A stretch of 64,000 nucleotides of DNA from Fluctibacter halophilus. Its GTDB lineage: Bacteria; Pseudomonadota; Gammaproteobacteria; Enterobacterales; Alteromonadaceae. Location: the NCBI RefSeq assembly GCF_020687825.1, contig NZ_JAJEWP010000005.1, forward strand, positions 186,001 to 250,000. The letters are read 5' to 3'. Position 1 is the first letter of the stretch, and every line of letters begins with the position of its first letter. Shown here piece after piece: positions 45,124 through 55,921 of the stretch. The notes below the pieces were generated by a model. It saw only the letters and a list, made by a program, of their open reading frames with translations, made no database searches and was not told the origin of the DNA. Position numbers and translations under genes: made by a program.

Positions 45124-45153
45124 GTTATAGCAGACGATTTGGTGAAATTGCAA
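45124..45153 (-). promoter_or_regulatory. Promoter of the candidate small RNA
   Basis: On the minus strand, TTGCAA (45153-45148), 18 nt, then TATAAC (45129-45124). Predicted start near 45117-45119. No minus-strand gene other than the candidate RNA lies downstream before the terminator. Confidence 0.5.
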
Positions 45154-45299
45154 GGAATAATCCCCCTCGGCACCGTTGTTCATCGCATCGCTGCGGGGCT
45201 CAAGACGGGGGTTGTGTGCACAGGAAAGTCCCAATCAGGCATTGGTATTGGGGCAAAAGTCGCTTAAAATCACCCGGTTAATTCAGGCCGAACACACCA

Positions 45300-45317
45300 T
45301 TCGGGATGCAACCCGAA
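45300..45317 (+). promoter_or_regulatory. Hairpin directly before the hemE ribosome site
   Basis: TTCGGG-ATGCAA-CCCGAA, a perfect 6-bp stem, ends 3 nt before the AAGGA that drives hemE. It could modulate access to the ribosome site. Significance is inferred from position. Confidence 0.35.
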
Positions 45318-45328
45318 AAAGGAAACAC

Positions 45329-46393
45329 ATGCAGTTAAAAAATGATCGTTATTTGCGCGCACTGGCGCGTCAACCTGTGGATTGCACTCCTGTTTGGATG
45401 ATGCGCCAAGCAGGCCGCTACCTACCTGAGTATAAAGCTACCCGTGCCGAGGCAGGGGACTTTATGTCGTTGTGCAAAAACGCTGACCTGGCCTGTGAAG
45501 TGACGTTGCAACCGCTACGGCGCTATGCGTTGGACGCCGCGATCCTGTTTTCCGATATCCTGACCATTCCCGATGCAATGGGCCTGGGGTTGTATTTCGA
45601 AGCCGGCGAAGGGCCCAAATTTGAGCGTCCTATTCAATCTGCTGCGGATGTCGATGCTATCGGCATCCCTGATCCTGAGCAGGAGTTGGGTTACGTGATG
45701 AACGCGGTACGCACCATCCGTAAGAACCTCAACGGTGACGTGCCATTGATTGGCTTTTCAGGCAGTCCCTGGACCCTGGCCACCTACATGATTGAAGGAG
45801 GCAGCAGTAAAGCCTTCACCAAGATCAAGAAAATGGCCTTTGCTGAACCAGCGGTATTGCATCGGTTACTGGACAAGATCGCCGATTCCGTGATCCTGTA
45901 CCTCAACGCCCAGATTGCGGCCGGTGCTCAATCCGTGATGGTGTTTGATACCTGGGGTGGTGTGCTGTCACCCCGTGACTATCAGGAATTTTCCTTGCAG
46001 TACATGCACAAGATTGTGGATGGATTGACCCGTGAAGCCGAAGGGCGTCGCGTACCGGTTACTTTGTTCACCAAAAACGGCGGCATGTGGCTGGAGCAGA
46101 TCGCGGCCACCGGTTGTGACGCGGTCGGGTTAGATTGGACCATTGATATCGCCGATGCCAAGCGACGGGTCGGCGACAAGGTTGCATTGCAAGGCAACAT
46201 GGATCCTTCCATGTTGTATGCCCCACCGGCACGGATTGAGCAGGAAGTTGCGCATATCCTGCAAGGCTTTGGTCAGGGTAGTGGCCACGTATTTAACCTT
46301 GGCCATGGTATCCATCTGGATGTTCCACCGGAGCATGCTGGCGTGTTTGTCGATGCTGTACATCGCCTCAGCAAACCCTATCATCAGGGCTGA
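45329..46393 (+). CDS. hemE: Uroporphyrinogen decarboxylase
   Basis: Protein of 354 aa. It decarboxylates the four acetates of uroporphyrinogen III to give coproporphyrinogen III in haem synthesis. The signature [15 protein letters not shown] is at about residues 21-35, with the conserved Arg and the catalytic Asp in [14 protein letters not shown]. Then [16 protein letters not shown] and LGHGI(H) near the end. The start ATG at 45329 has AAAAGGA upstream; a longer frame from 45176 has no similarity to HemE. It is conserved behind nudC. Confidence 0.96.
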   Translation: MQLKNDRYLRALARQPVDCTPVWMMRQAGRYLPEYKATRAEAGDFMSLCKNADLACEVTLQPLRRYALDAAILFSDILTIPDAMGLGLYFEAGEGPKFERPIQSAADVDAIGIPDPEQELGYVMNAVRTIRKNLNGDVPLIGFSGSPWTLATYMIEGGSSKAFTKIKKMAFAEPAVLHRLLDKIADSVILYLNAQIAAGAQSVMVFDTWGGVLSPRDYQEFSLQYMHKIVDGLTREAEGRRVPVTLFTKNGGMWLEQIAATGCDAVGLDWTIDIADAKRRVGDKVALQGNMDPSMLYAPPARIEQEVAHILQGFGQGSGHVFNLGHGIHLDVPPEHAGVFVDAVHRLSKPYHQG

Positions 46394-46413
46394 TTAACGG
46401 GCAGGAGGCAAGG

Positions 46414-47064
46414 ATGAACAAGCTGGTTACCGGGCTGCTGATCACGGCCATCCCGCTGGCGTGGTTATCGGGTTACTGGATTGGACGTGCCGATGATCAG
46501 GCCCGTCAAATGATGCCCGGTGAAGGGCAAACCGTGCAGATTGAGAAAGAAATCCTGCACGCGCCTGTCTCGCCTAAGGTCAGCTTGACCTCGGGTAATC
46601 CGCCAGTCGCAGATGATAGCCCCGCAAATGTAGGTGATGACCGACCCCAAACGGATGAAGAGCATCAACGGCAACGGGGTGAGGCTTTGCAACAAACCGG
46701 TGCGGCGTTGGCTGCCCCGACTGCGCCCGAAGTGGAACATCTGGCTGAGCGGGACCAATTTGAGCGAGGTTTCAATGAGCATGAGCGTGATTTGCAGGCG
46801 GAAACATACTTTAGCGACTTTTTGCGCTTGCATGATGATCGTGATGCCATTGACCTGCAAAAAATCCAATGCAATGCGGACGCCTGCCAGTTAATTGGCC
46901 AGTTTGACGGTGAGCACGACAAGTGGGATGCCGTGCTCGAACAAATGCGCGCACAGGATTGGTGGCACTACAAAGGCACTTCCAGCACCAGTGCGACCCG
47001 TGATGGCGTGACCTACTTCAATGTGTTTGTGAATAAATCTCCGGGTGCCGGGGACGACGATTAG
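46414..47064 (+). CDS. Membrane-anchored protein of unknown function
   Basis: Protein of 216 aa. An uncleaved N-terminal helix (about 4-24: LVTGLLITAIPLAWLSGYWIG) is followed by a Pro/Ala/Glu-rich, probably unstructured linker (about 30-105), then a small C-terminal domain (about 120-210) with QKIQCNADACQLIGQFDG, a likely disulfide pair, and VTYFNVFVNKSPG. The ribosome site GGAGGCAAGG is strong. It follows hemE by 20 nt and may share its operon. The C-terminal domain recalls periplasmic partner domains of envelope proteins, but I do not recognise the family. Its stop overlaps the end of queG by 4 nt. Confidence 0.75.
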   Translation: MNKLVTGLLITAIPLAWLSGYWIGRADDQARQMMPGEGQTVQIEKEILHAPVSPKVSLTSGNPPVADDSPANVGDDRPQTDEEHQRQRGEALQQTGAALAAPTAPEVEHLAERDQFERGFNEHERDLQAETYFSDFLRLHDDRDAIDLQKIQCNADACQLIGQFDGEHDKWDAVLEQMRAQDWWHYKGTSSTSATRDGVTYFNVFVNKSPGAGDDD

Positions 47065-48197
47065 GCATCCCGGGGCAGGCCTTTCTCGACACTTCTGATC
47101 AGTCGCTCGGTCTGTCGATTGGCCGGTTTTTCGGCCCGTTGCTGTTGCTGATCCAATGCCCACACCAAGTGTTCATCGACCAGCGGTGAGGCCCCCTGGC
47201 GGGCCTGCTGCAATGCAGCGACGATGGCTTCACTGTAAGGGGCATTACCCAGTGCCACGGCAATGTTACGTTGCCAGCGTTGATGGCCAATGCGCCGTAT
47301 CGCTGAGCCTTCGGTGGCGGCCAAAAAGGTAGCTTCATCCCAGCTCAGTAGCGTGATCAGCTCCTGGCTGAGCAATTGACGCCGGGGCAAGAAATCGGCT
47401 TCTTCGGTAAGCTGGGCGTAGCGATTCCAGGGACAAATCAACTGACAGTCATCACAGCCATAGATGCGATTGCCCATCAGTGGTCGCAGATCTTCGGGAA
47501 TGCTGCCTTTGGTTTCAATCGTCAGGTACGAAATACACCGTCTGGCATCCACCACATAGGGCTCGACAATGGCATTGGTGGGGCAAATGGTCATACACGC
47601 CGTGCAATCGCCACATTCTTCTTTGACCGGCACGTCGACCGGCAACGGAATATCCACAAACAGCTCACCCAGAAAAAACCAGGAACCGGCGTTCCTGTTC
47701 AACGTCAGGCTATGTTTGCCGGTCCAGCCGATGCCGGCCTTTTCCGCAGCAGCATGTTCCAGCACGGGGGCACTGTCAACGAAGGGCCGATAGTTGAGGG
47801 TCTGGCAATGGGCTTCAATCTGTTGCCCCAGTTGTTTCAGGCGTTTGCGCATGACTTTGTGGTAGTCCCGCCCCAACGCATAGCGGCTGATGTAGGCTTT
47901 TTGCGGCTGTCTGAGATCCCGGGCAAAGCTGGCGTCCGGTGGCAGATAGTCCATCCGCACACTGATGATGCGGCAGGTTCCCGGCACCAGTTCCTGTGGA
48001 CGGGCGCGTTTCATGCCGTGTTCTGCCATGAACGCCATATCGCCGTGATACCCTTTATCGAGCCAGGCCTGAAGAAACTTTTCGTGCTGGCTGAAGTCGA
48101 TATCACAGATGCCAATCTGCTGGAAACCTAGCGATTTGCCCCAGGCCTTGATATTTTTTGCCAATTGATTGATTTCTTGTTCAGGAAAGGTGGCCAT
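47061..48197 (-). CDS. queG: Epoxyqueuosine reductase
   Basis: Protein of 378 aa that converts epoxyqueuosine to queuosine in tRNA, using cobalamin and two [4Fe-4S] clusters. Cluster motifs are CGDCTACMTICPTNAIV (about residues 190-206) and CDDCQLICPWN (about 240-250). Other family marks: KAGIGWTGKHSLTLNR and GSWFFLGELF. The start ATG at 48197 shares one base with the divergent TTG start of nnr, so there is no intergenic DNA and the promoters must lie inside the coding regions. A longer frame to 48236 would run into nnr. Confidence 0.95.
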   Translation of the reverse strand: MATFPEQEINQLAKNIKAWGKSLGFQQIGICDIDFSQHEKFLQAWLDKGYHGDMAFMAEHGMKRARPQELVPGTCRIISVRMDYLPPDASFARDLRQPQKAYISRYALGRDYHKVMRKRLKQLGQQIEAHCQTLNYRPFVDSAPVLEHAAAEKAGIGWTGKHSLTLNRNAGSWFFLGELFVDIPLPVDVPVKEECGDCTACMTICPTNAIVEPYVVDARRCISYLTIETKGSIPEDLRPLMGNRIYGCDDCQLICPWNRYAQLTEEADFLPRRQLLSQELITLLSWDEATFLAATEGSAIRRIGHQRWQRNIAVALGNAPYSEAIVAALQQARQGASPLVDEHLVWALDQQQQRAEKPANRQTERLIRSVEKGLPRDA

Positions 48198-49705
48198 TGA
48201 ACCCTCGCGTAAATACAGCCGCACAGAGTGTATCACACTCCGTTTATTCGGCGGACATCATCCGTCAGTATGAAAAGGCGGCCGCAGATCAGTGCGGTGA
48301 TGCCATGTACACACTGATGGAGCGTGCTGGCTTCAGTGCGTTTAAGCACCTTAGTCAGACGTTTGGACATGCGCATCGGATGACGGTGGTGTGTGGCAGC
48401 GGCAACAATGGTGGCGACGGCTATGTGGTGGCCCGCCTTGCATTGCAGCAGGGCTGGCAGGTCACTGTGGTCACCTTACCGGATGCACAGCCGTCGACCG
48501 AGGACGCCAGCTCTGCGCGGGATGCTTACCTTGCTCAAGGCGGCCAGATTAGTGTGTTTGACAGCAGCGAATTGCCCTCTGCGGATGTGCTGGTGGACGG
48601 CTTGCTGGGCACCGGCTTGAAAGGAGATGTCAGAAATGAGCATCGCGACCTCATCAACGCCATCAATGCCAGTCCCATGCCGGTGGTCAGCCTGGATGTA
48701 CCGTCTGGCCTGAACGCCGATACAGGCATGCCGCTGGGTTGCGCTGTTGAGGCGTTAATGACTGTAACATTTATCGCCGCCAAAGGCGGTTTGTTGACCG
48801 GACAGGGGCGCCAGTACGCGGGGCGGGTCTGTGTTGAAGCATTGGGCGTGGGTGAAGCGTTTGCCAAGCTGGCGCCGAAAACGGACTGGGTCTGGCGTGG
48901 ATTGTCGGATTTTGCCCCCTTGGCTGCACGACCACAAAGTGCCCACAAAGGGGTATTTGGTCGGCTGTTGTGTATTGGCGGCAACCGGGGCATGGCCGGT
49001 GCCGTGCGCTTAAGTGGTGAAGCGGCATTGCGCTGTGGCGCCGGGCTGGTGAAAGTGCATTGCCATGCCGGCAGTGTGCTACAAGTGGCCAATGGCCGGC
49101 CCGAATTGATGGTTGCCAGTGAGGGATTGGCATCGGCATTGTCCTGGGCCAGTTGTATTGTGCTGGGACCGGGATTGGGTAAAGACAGCTGGGCACGGGA
49201 TGTGTTTAATCAGGTGCTTAGCTTTGTGATCCATGCGGATGTTCCCCTGCTGATAGACGCCGATGGGCTAAACGTGTTGAGTGAGCACTTACATAAGCTA
49301 AAGTGCACTAATCTGGTGATGACGCCCCATCCTGCAGAGGCCGCCCGACTGTTAGGGACCAGTACCTCGGCCGTCGAGTCTGACCGTTTTGCCGCGGTGC
49401 AGGGATTAGCCGAGCGCTATCAGGGGGTCTCTGTGCTCAAGGGCAGTGGTACCCTGGTGTCCGCAAGTGATGGCATCATGATCTGTCGGGACGGCAATCC
49501 AGGCATGGCGACGGCCGGTATGGGAGACGTGCTTAGCGGCGTGATCGGTGGCTTGATGGCGCAGGGGATGCGTGCGGGTGATGCAGCGCGCTATGGCGTA
49601 TGTCTTCATGCTGCAGCCGGCGATTTGGCTGCCGAAAGCGGCGGACAACGTGGTATGCTAGCGTCTGATATGTTTAACCCGTTGCGTGTATTACTGAACC
49701 AATAA
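48197..49705 (+). CDS. nnr: Bifunctional NAD(P)HX epimerase / ADP-dependent dehydratase
   Basis: Protein of 502 aa. The N-terminal YjeF epimerase domain (about 15-220) has [29 protein letters not shown] and [10 protein letters not shown]. The C-terminal ribokinase-like dehydratase domain (about 235-495) has [19 protein letters not shown]-type start, [20 protein letters not shown] and [19 protein letters not shown], with the catalytic Asp in GMGD. It repairs hydrated NAD(P)H. The start is TTG at 48197, its first base shared with the divergent queG ATG. tsaE follows 2 nt after the stop. Confidence 0.95.
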   Translation: MNPRVNTAAQSVSHSVYSADIIRQYEKAAADQCGDAMYTLMERAGFSAFKHLSQTFGHAHRMTVVCGSGNNGGDGYVVARLALQQGWQVTVVTLPDAQPSTEDASSARDAYLAQGGQISVFDSSELPSADVLVDGLLGTGLKGDVRNEHRDLINAINASPMPVVSLDVPSGLNADTGMPLGCAVEALMTVTFIAAKGGLLTGQGRQYAGRVCVEALGVGEAFAKLAPKTDWVWRGLSDFAPLAARPQSAHKGVFGRLLCIGGNRGMAGAVRLSGEAALRCGAGLVKVHCHAGSVLQVANGRPELMVASEGLASALSWASCIVLGPGLGKDSWARDVFNQVLSFVIHADVPLLIDADGLNVLSEHLHKLKCTNLVMTPHPAEAARLLGTSTSAVESDRFAAVQGLAERYQGVSVLKGSGTLVSASDGIMICRDGNPGMATAGMGDVLSGVIGGLMAQGMRAGDAARYGVCLHAAAGDLAAESGGQRGMLASDMFNPLRVLLNQ

Positions 49706-49707
49706 CC

Positions 49708-50172
49708 ATGAAAGAATACGTTTTACTGCCCGATGAGCAGGCCACTTTAACACTGGCGGCGAACCTTGCTAACGCATGCCATCGCGGTACCGTTATCCAT
49801 TTACTGGGGGATTTGGGGGCCGGTAAAACCACCTTCAGCCGCGGTTTTATCCAGGCGCTGGGGCATAAGGGGGCGGTTAAGAGTCCTACTTACACACTGG
49901 TTGAACCCTATGAGCTGGACGATTGGCGGGTGTTCCATTTTGATCTGTACCGGCTGGCCGATCCGGAAGAATTGGAGTTCATGGGTATTCGGGATTATTT
50001 CGCCGCAGACACCCTGTGTTTGGTGGAATGGCCGCAGAAAGGCGGCCCGCTATTGGCACAGCCGGATTTAACCATTAGTATTGATTTTGAGCCGAGCGGG
50101 CGCAGTGCACAACTGGTGTCTCATTCGGCCAATGGTGATGCCCTGTTGAAAGCAATGAAAAGCGACCAATGA
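49708..50172 (+). CDS. tsaE: tRNA threonylcarbamoyladenosine ATPase TsaE
   Basis: P-loop ATPase of 154 aa: Walker A in [15 protein letters not shown] (about 34-48), switch-like [30 protein letters not shown] and VEWPQKG. It is needed with TsaB and TsaD to make t6A37 in tRNA. It lies tightly between nnr and the amidase gene (overlapping the latter by 4 nt), the conserved gammaproteobacterial order. Confidence 0.96.
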   Translation: MKEYVLLPDEQATLTLAANLANACHRGTVIHLLGDLGAGKTTFSRGFIQALGHKGAVKSPTYTLVEPYELDDWRVFHFDLYRLADPEELEFMGIRDYFAADTLCLVEWPQKGGPLLAQPDLTISIDFEPSGRSAQLVSHSANGDALLKAMKSDQ

Positions 50173-51503
50173 CAACACTGCTGCAACGACTTGTACTACT
50201 GTTTTCCTGGCTCAGTCTGTTGGGCTTTGGGTCCGTGGCGTGGGCGCAGAATGAAATCTCCGGTGTGCGGATCTGGCCGTCACCCACCAATACCCGCCTT
50301 GTATTCGACATGGCGAAGACCCCCGATTACTCCTATTTCACCCTTAACAATCCACGCCGCCTGGTGATCGATTTGGCCGACACCGATCGGGATATTGATT
50401 TCGCGGCCTTTGACAACGACAGTGACCTTATCCGGGTTATCCGTCATTCAACCCCCAAGAATGATCGTGCGGTGCGGGTCGTGATTGAGTTGTCCAAGGC
50501 GGTGAATACCGACATTTTCGCCTTGCCACCGACACCACCTTACCGTAATCGTCTGGTCATCGACCTCACCGACCCTGACCCGGATAAGCAAACGGTAGTG
50601 ATGCGCTCTGATGAGGCCAATCAGGACCGTGACATCATTATCGCTATCGATGCTGGTCATGGTGGAGAGGATCCCGGTTCCATCGGCCGCGGGGGAACGT
50701 ATGAAAAGAACATTACCCTGAGCGTGGCGAAAAAACTGCAGGCGTTGGTGGACGCTCAACAAGGTATGCGGGCAGTAATGACTCGAACAGGCGACTACTA
50801 TATCTCGCCCAATGAGCGACCCGAATTGGCCCGCAAGCACAAAGCGGACTTGTTTGTATCTATTCACGCTGACGCGTTTACCACTCCTCAGCCCAGCGGC
50901 GCCTCTGTGTGGGTGTTGTCGATGAGTCGCGCAAACACCGAATTGGGCCGTTGGATGGAGAAAAGTGAGCGCCATTCTGAATTGCTCGGTGGTGCGGCAC
51001 AGGTGATTGAGGATACCGCCAGCGAGCGCTATCTGGCACAAGCATTACTCGATATGTCGATGGACCATTCCATGAGCACCAGTTACGACTTGTCAAAACG
51101 GGTGATCCGAGAAATGCGTGCGGTGACCAAAATGCACAAGAAGACCCCTCAGGCAGCGAGTCTGGCAGTTCTGACTTCACCGGACATTCCCTCTATCCTG
51201 GTTGAAACCGGCTTTATTTCGAATCCCCGTGAAGAGAAGAACCTCAATTGGGCGCAGTTCCGTCAGCGCCTGGCAGATGCCATGTTTAATGCCATTCAGG
51301 CCCATTTCAAGCGCACGCCGCCCGATGGTACACTGTGGGCCAAATTGCGAAACCTGAATCGCACCCACAAGGTGCAAAGCGGCGAGTCTTTATCGTTACT
51401 GGCACAGCGGTACAATGTGCGGGTCAGCGAAATTAAAGCGGCGAACAACCTGACCAGTGACATGGTGCGCATTGGCCAGGTGTTAACCATCCCCAGTATT
51501 TGA
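50169..51503 (+). CDS. N-acetylmuramoyl-L-alanine amidase (AmiB/AmiC type) with LysM
   Basis: Periplasmic enzyme of 444 aa that splits cell-wall peptides from glycans at septation. Signal peptide about 1-25 (ending AWAQ). AMIN domain (about 30-130). Amidase_3 catalytic domain (about 155-375) with zinc ligands in [13 protein letters not shown], the Glu of [10 protein letters not shown] and the His in VSIHADAF, then the catalytic Glu in [16 protein letters not shown] LysM domain closes the protein (about 398-442: [18 protein letters not shown]). The order tsaE, amidase, mutL matches amiB of E. coli. It needs an EnvC/NlpD-type activator, not in the window. Confidence 0.95.
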   Translation: MTTLLQRLVLLFSWLSLLGFGSVAWAQNEISGVRIWPSPTNTRLVFDMAKTPDYSYFTLNNPRRLVIDLADTDRDIDFAAFDNDSDLIRVIRHSTPKNDRAVRVVIELSKAVNTDIFALPPTPPYRNRLVIDLTDPDPDKQTVVMRSDEANQDRDIIIAIDAGHGGEDPGSIGRGGTYEKNITLSVAKKLQALVDAQQGMRAVMTRTGDYYISPNERPELARKHKADLFVSIHADAFTTPQPSGASVWVLSMSRANTELGRWMEKSERHSELLGGAAQVIEDTASERYLAQALLDMSMDHSMSTSYDLSKRVIREMRAVTKMHKKTPQAASLAVLTSPDIPSILVETGFISNPREEKNLNWAQFRQRLADAMFNAIQAHFKRTPPDGTLWAKLRNLNRTHKVQSGESLSLLAQRYNVRVSEIKAANNLTSDMVRIGQVLTIPSI

Positions 51504-51536
51504 TCATCTGACGTTTCGACGTCCTTGAGGTTACCC

Positions 51537-53273
51537 GTGTCTATCCAGATTTTACCGGCTCAACTGGCCAACCAAATCGCTGCCGGTGAGGTGGTTGAAC
51601 GCCCTGCTTCGGTGGTCAAAGAATTGGTTGAGAACAGCCTGGATGCTGGCGCTGATCAGATTGATATCGAGATTGAAAAAGGCGGTCACAAGCGCATCCT
51701 CATTCGTGACAACGGCAAAGGTATCGCCAGGGATGAACTGGGCTTAGCCCTGAGCCGTCACGCTACCAGTAAAATCGGTACCCTGGACGATTTGGAATGC
51801 ATTGTTAGTCTGGGGTTTCGCGGTGAGGCCCTGGCCAGTGTCAGTTCTGTTGCCCGACTGATCCTGACCTCCCGTCCCCCAAACCAGAGTGAGGCCTGGC
51901 AGGCGCGAGCTGAAGGGCGTGACATGGCCGTGGACATTCAACCCGCGGCCCATCCGGTCGGCACTACGGTGGATGTGGTGGATTTGTTCTACAACACGCC
52001 GGCCAGGCGTAAGTTTCTGCGCACCGAAAAAACAGAATTTCAGCACATTGATGAGGTTCTCAGACGTATAGCCCTGAGCCGCTTTGATGTGGCATTCAGC
52101 CTCAAGCATAACGGCAAGGTATTGCGCCGCTTCCCGCGCTGCAACAGCGAAGATACGCGGCTCAAGCGGGTGGCGACCATCGCCGGTAATGAATTTGCCC
52201 AGCAGGCGTTGGTTATTCACAGTGATTATCAGTCGTTGAAGCTGGATGGCTGGTTGTTACCCCCGCAACTGGCCCGCGCGCAGAACGATGGCCAGTACGT
52301 GTATGTGAATGGCCGCATGATGCGCGACAAACTGATTTACCATGCCATTCGCCAGGCGTTTGAAGGGTTGGTGGATGAGCAGCGCTACCCGGCCTTCGTG
52401 CTGTTTCTGTCTTTGGATGCGGATCAGGTTGATGTGAATGTGCATCCCGCCAAGCATGAAGTGCGTTTTCACCAGGCCCGACTGGTTCACGATTTCATTT
52501 ACCGTGCGCTGGATGACGTGCTGCAGCACAACCTGACTCAAGTGGACCAATCTGCAGAGCGTCAGACCCTGGCACCTGCGGTGCCTGATCATGACTATAT
52601 TAGTCCATTGCGCCCCGCGCGCAGCGACCATCAGATCAGTGACGGTGGTAGTCGCCCCGCAGCAGCTCGATCAGGCGCTACGAGTGCTCCTGCGGCCGGT
52701 TATTCTCGCTACCAACAATTGATGTCGCCACAAACCTCCGCTGATCCAACGCAGAGCAGCCATTACTGGTTGTTAGATGACGGTATGGTGGCACTGTTTG
52801 ATGAGGGACAGTTACGGGTGTGCAGTGCACAACAGGTGATTGAAGTGGCCAGCCGCGTTCCTGAAGAGGACAAAGCGGTGGTCTCCCAGCCGTTGCTGAT
52901 GCCGGTGTCAGTGAGCGCCGACAGTGGATTGTTGCACATTGCTCAACAGCGCTATGAACCTCTATTGGCGCTGGGCATCGACATTGGCTGGACCGGACAG
53001 CGCATCATGGTGCGTAAAGTCCCTGCCGGCATGCGGCAGCAAAACTGGGCGGACATTTTGCCACGGTTATTGTCTGAAAACGCAACGCCACCCTTTGATC
53101 AGGCCTGGTTGCAGCGGGTGCTGCATCCCGTCAGTGACAACATAGATGAAAACCAACTGACGTCGGCACTGAAGCTGCTGAGGCACGACCCCGAGGGGTG
53201 GCAGACACTGCTGCAACGCAGTGCAGTGATGCCGGTTGCCAGCTGGTGGAAGGAACAACACAACAATGGCTGA
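51537..53273 (+). CDS. mutL: DNA mismatch repair protein MutL
   Basis: Protein of 578 aa. The N-terminal GHKL ATPase domain has [24 protein letters not shown] and [14 protein letters not shown], followed by YNTPARRKF and VNGRMMRD. The linker (about 335-400) is Ser/Pro/Ala-rich, and the C-terminal dimerisation domain ends at residue 578. I see no DQHAxxE endonuclease motif, so it is of the Dam/MutH-dependent type. The start is GTG at 51537 with GAGG 6 nt upstream. Its last 8 nt overlap miaA. Confidence 0.96.
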   Translation: MSIQILPAQLANQIAAGEVVERPASVVKELVENSLDAGADQIDIEIEKGGHKRILIRDNGKGIARDELGLALSRHATSKIGTLDDLECIVSLGFRGEALASVSSVARLILTSRPPNQSEAWQARAEGRDMAVDIQPAAHPVGTTVDVVDLFYNTPARRKFLRTEKTEFQHIDEVLRRIALSRFDVAFSLKHNGKVLRRFPRCNSEDTRLKRVATIAGNEFAQQALVIHSDYQSLKLDGWLLPPQLARAQNDGQYVYVNGRMMRDKLIYHAIRQAFEGLVDEQRYPAFVLFLSLDADQVDVNVHPAKHEVRFHQARLVHDFIYRALDDVLQHNLTQVDQSAERQTLAPAVPDHDYISPLRPARSDHQISDGGSRPAAARSGATSAPAAGYSRYQQLMSPQTSADPTQSSHYWLLDDGMVALFDEGQLRVCSAQQVIEVASRVPEEDKAVVSQPLLMPVSVSADSGLLHIAQQRYEPLLALGIDIGWTGQRIMVRKVPAGMRQQNWADILPRLLSENATPPFDQAWLQRVLHPVSDNIDENQLTSALKLLRHDPEGWQTLLQRSAVMPVASWWKEQHNNG

Positions 53274-54207
53274 ACAGCGCATTACTTCGACGTTGCCACC
53301 GGCGATTTTCCTGATGGGCCCGACGGCGTCGGGCAAGACAGACCTCGCCATACAGTTGGTGGAACAGGCGCCCTGTGAACTGATCAGCGTTGACTCGGCG
53401 CTGATCTACCGCGACATGGACATAGGCACCGCCAAACCGAGCGTCGAAGAGCAGGCCCGCGCCCCACACCGCTTGCTGGACATTCGTGATGCGGCGGAGA
53501 GTTATTCGGTGGCGGAATTTCGCCAGGATGCACTACGGGAGATGGCAGACATCACCCAGCGCGGCAATATCCCGGTGTTGGTGGGCGGCACAATGATGTA
53601 TTACAAAGCGTTGCTGGACGGTTTGTCGACGTTGCCGCCGTCTCAGCCGGATGTGCGGGCCGAGATTGAACAACAGGCCGCCGATAAAGGTTGGCAGGCG
53701 TTACATGACGAGCTTGCGAAGATTGATCCCACCTCGGCGGCCCGTATCCATCCCAATGATCCCCAACGTCTGGCCAGGGCTCTGGAAGTCTATCGTATCA
53801 GCGGTAAGACGTTGACCGAATTGACCGTGTCAAAGAGTGATCCCATCCCGTATGCGGTAAAAAATTTTGCCATCGCGCCCAGTGATCGGGTTATACTGCA
53901 CGAGCGTATAGAAAGACGGTTTAATTTAATGATCCAAAACGGGTTTGAACAGGAAGTGGCGAGCTTGCGAGCACGCGGGGATTTGCACCTGGACATGCCG
54001 TCGATGCGCTGCGTGGGGTACCGGCAAATGTGGCAATATTTGTCAGGTGAACTATCCCATGACGAAATGATCTATCGGGGAATCGTAGCGACCCGTCAAT
54101 TGGCAAAACGCCAGTTCACGTGGTTACGCAGTTGGCCGCAACTCAACTGGTTGGATTCCTTTGCGAAAGACAATTTGACTAAACTGATGAAGAACAGCAA
54201 TATTTAA
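53266..54207 (+). CDS. miaA: tRNA dimethylallyltransferase MiaA
   Basis: Protein of 313 aa that adds an isopentenyl group to A37 of tRNAs reading UNN codons. P-loop [18 protein letters not shown], then [19 protein letters not shown] with the catalytic Asp, [17 protein letters not shown], and [20 protein letters not shown]. The C-terminal [14 protein letters not shown] and [13 protein letters not shown] complete the family pattern. The start at 53266 overlaps mutL by 8 nt. It precedes hfq as in E. coli. Confidence 0.96.
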   Translation: MAEQRITSTLPPAIFLMGPTASGKTDLAIQLVEQAPCELISVDSALIYRDMDIGTAKPSVEEQARAPHRLLDIRDAAESYSVAEFRQDALREMADITQRGNIPVLVGGTMMYYKALLDGLSTLPPSQPDVRAEIEQQAADKGWQALHDELAKIDPTSAARIHPNDPQRLARALEVYRISGKTLTELTVSKSDPIPYAVKNFAIAPSDRVILHERIERRFNLMIQNGFEQEVASLRARGDLHLDMPSMRCVGYRQMWQYLSGELSHDEMIYRGIVATRQLAKRQFTWLRSWPQLNWLDSFAKDNLTKLMKNSNI

Positions 54208-54243
54208 TCGTCTGCCGTTGCTATACACGTCTCACTTTTACTG

Positions 54244-54288
54244 TATACTTGGCAATAATGGGTGCAAAACCATAATAAAAATAAAAGG
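54244..54288 (+). promoter_or_regulatory. hfq leader: -10 box and ARN-rich element at the ribosome site
   Basis: TATACT at 54244 can be a -10 box (its -35 is weak). From 54274 to 54288 the leader reads AAT AAA AAT AAA AGG, five consecutive ARN triplets, the kind of site the Hfq distal face binds, running directly into the Shine-Dalgarno AAAGGA. This fits autorepression of hfq translation by Hfq, known from E. coli, by a directly visible site. Confidence 0.5.
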
Positions 54289-54292
54289 ATAG

Positions 54293-54547
<255 letters not shown>

Positions 54548-54566
54548 GAGGTAGTAGGAGAAATGC

Positions 54567-55856
54567 TTGTTTGACCGTTATGAAGCCGGTGAGCAGGCGG
54601 TACTTGTCCATATCGATTTTTCTGACGATAACAGTAAAGAAGATTTGCACGAGCTGCAGATGCTGGTGTCGTCAGCAGGGGTCAATGCGGTTGATGTCAT
54701 AACCGCTTCCCGACACTCTCCCCATCCAAAATATTTCTGTGGCAGTGGAAAAGCAGAAGAGATCGCTAACGCCGTGCGTGCCAATGACGCCGACGTGGTG
54801 ATTTTTAATCATGCATTGTCACCTTCCCAAGAGCGGAATTTGGAGAAGCTTTGCAAATGCAGGGTGTTGGACCGTACCGGACTGATCCTGGATATTTTTG
54901 CCCAGCGCGCGCGAACCCATGAAGGTAAATTGCAGGTCGAGTTGGCCCAGCTGCGGCATATTTCTACCCGCCTTATCCGCGGGTGGACCCACCTTGAGCG
55001 CCAAAAAGGGGGGATTGGCCTGCGTGGCCCGGGTGAAACCCAATTGGAAACCGACCGTCGTCTGCTGCGCGGGCGGATTAAATCGATTTTGCGCCGCCTG
55101 GACAAAGTCCAGAAGCAGCGTGAACAGGGGCGTCGGTCGCGTAAACGTGCCGAAATCCCAACCTTGTCATTGGTAGGGTATACCAATGCGGGTAAATCCA
55201 CCTTGTTCAACACGCTGACAGACGCACAGGTATATGCCGCTGACCAGCTGTTTGCTACCCTCGATCCGACATTGCGTAAAATTCAGCTTCAGGATGTTGG
55301 GCCAGCGATCCTGGCCGACACGGTGGGCTTTATCCGACATCTGCCCCATGATTTGGTGGCGGCGTTTAAAGCCACGCTGCAGGAGACGCAGGAAGCCGAC
55401 TTGCTGCTGCATGTGGTTGATTATGCCGATGACCAGTACCGGGAAAATACCGACCAGGTCAATGAAGTGTTAGATGAAATCGGCGCCGGTGATATTCGCC
55501 AGTTAATGATCTGTAACAAAATAGATCGCATGGATGGCGTTGAGCCTCGCATTGACCGTGATGAGGACGGGGTACCGGTAAGGGTATGGCTTTCAGCTCA
55601 GCAAGGATTAGGGATTGAATTATTGTTCGATGCCCTCACTGAGTGTTTATCACATAGTATGGTGCAATATCGATTACGCATTCCGCCCAAGGAGAGTAAA
55701 CTCAGAGGCGTATTGTTCGGATTGAATTGTATTTCGTCGGAGTCCTATGCGGATGACGGCGATTGGTTGGTCGATGTAAGAATGCCCAGTGCCGATTGGC
55801 ATCGCCTGGAGAAGCGTACCGAAGGTACGGTATCTTCTTACGTGGTGAAACATTAG
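54567..55856 (+). CDS. hflX: Ribosome-associated GTPase HflX
   Basis: GTPase of 429 aa. N-terminal HflX domain with FCGSGKAEEIANAV and FNHALSPSQERNLEK; coiled region with GGIGLRGPGETQLETDRR; G domain with G1 GYTNAGKSTLFN, G3 DTVGFIRHLPHDLVAAFKAT and G4 NKID. It rescues stalled ribosomes after heat shock. The start is TTG at 54567 with TAGGAG 6 nt upstream; the nearby ATG at 54563 is out of frame and stops at once. It follows hfq by 19 nt. Confidence 0.96.
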   Translation: MFDRYEAGEQAVLVHIDFSDDNSKEDLHELQMLVSSAGVNAVDVITASRHSPHPKYFCGSGKAEEIANAVRANDADVVIFNHALSPSQERNLEKLCKCRVLDRTGLILDIFAQRARTHEGKLQVELAQLRHISTRLIRGWTHLERQKGGIGLRGPGETQLETDRRLLRGRIKSILRRLDKVQKQREQGRRSRKRAEIPTLSLVGYTNAGKSTLFNTLTDAQVYAADQLFATLDPTLRKIQLQDVGPAILADTVGFIRHLPHDLVAAFKATLQETQEADLLLHVVDYADDQYRENTDQVNEVLDEIGAGDIRQLMICNKIDRMDGVEPRIDRDEDGVPVRVWLSAQQGLGIELLFDALTECLSHSMVQYRLRIPPKESKLRGVLFGLNCISSESYADDGDWLVDVRMPSADWHRLEKRTEGTVSSYVVKH

Positions 55857-55921
55857 TGGCGATCGCATCAGGTTGCCAACCCGTAGAAAGAATTCTGATT
55901 TAAAAACAGTGGAGAAAAAGC

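Noticed and set aside
45176-45328. N-terminal extension of HemE
   Set aside because: The extra 51 residues do not resemble HemE, and a good ribosome site precedes the ATG at 45329.
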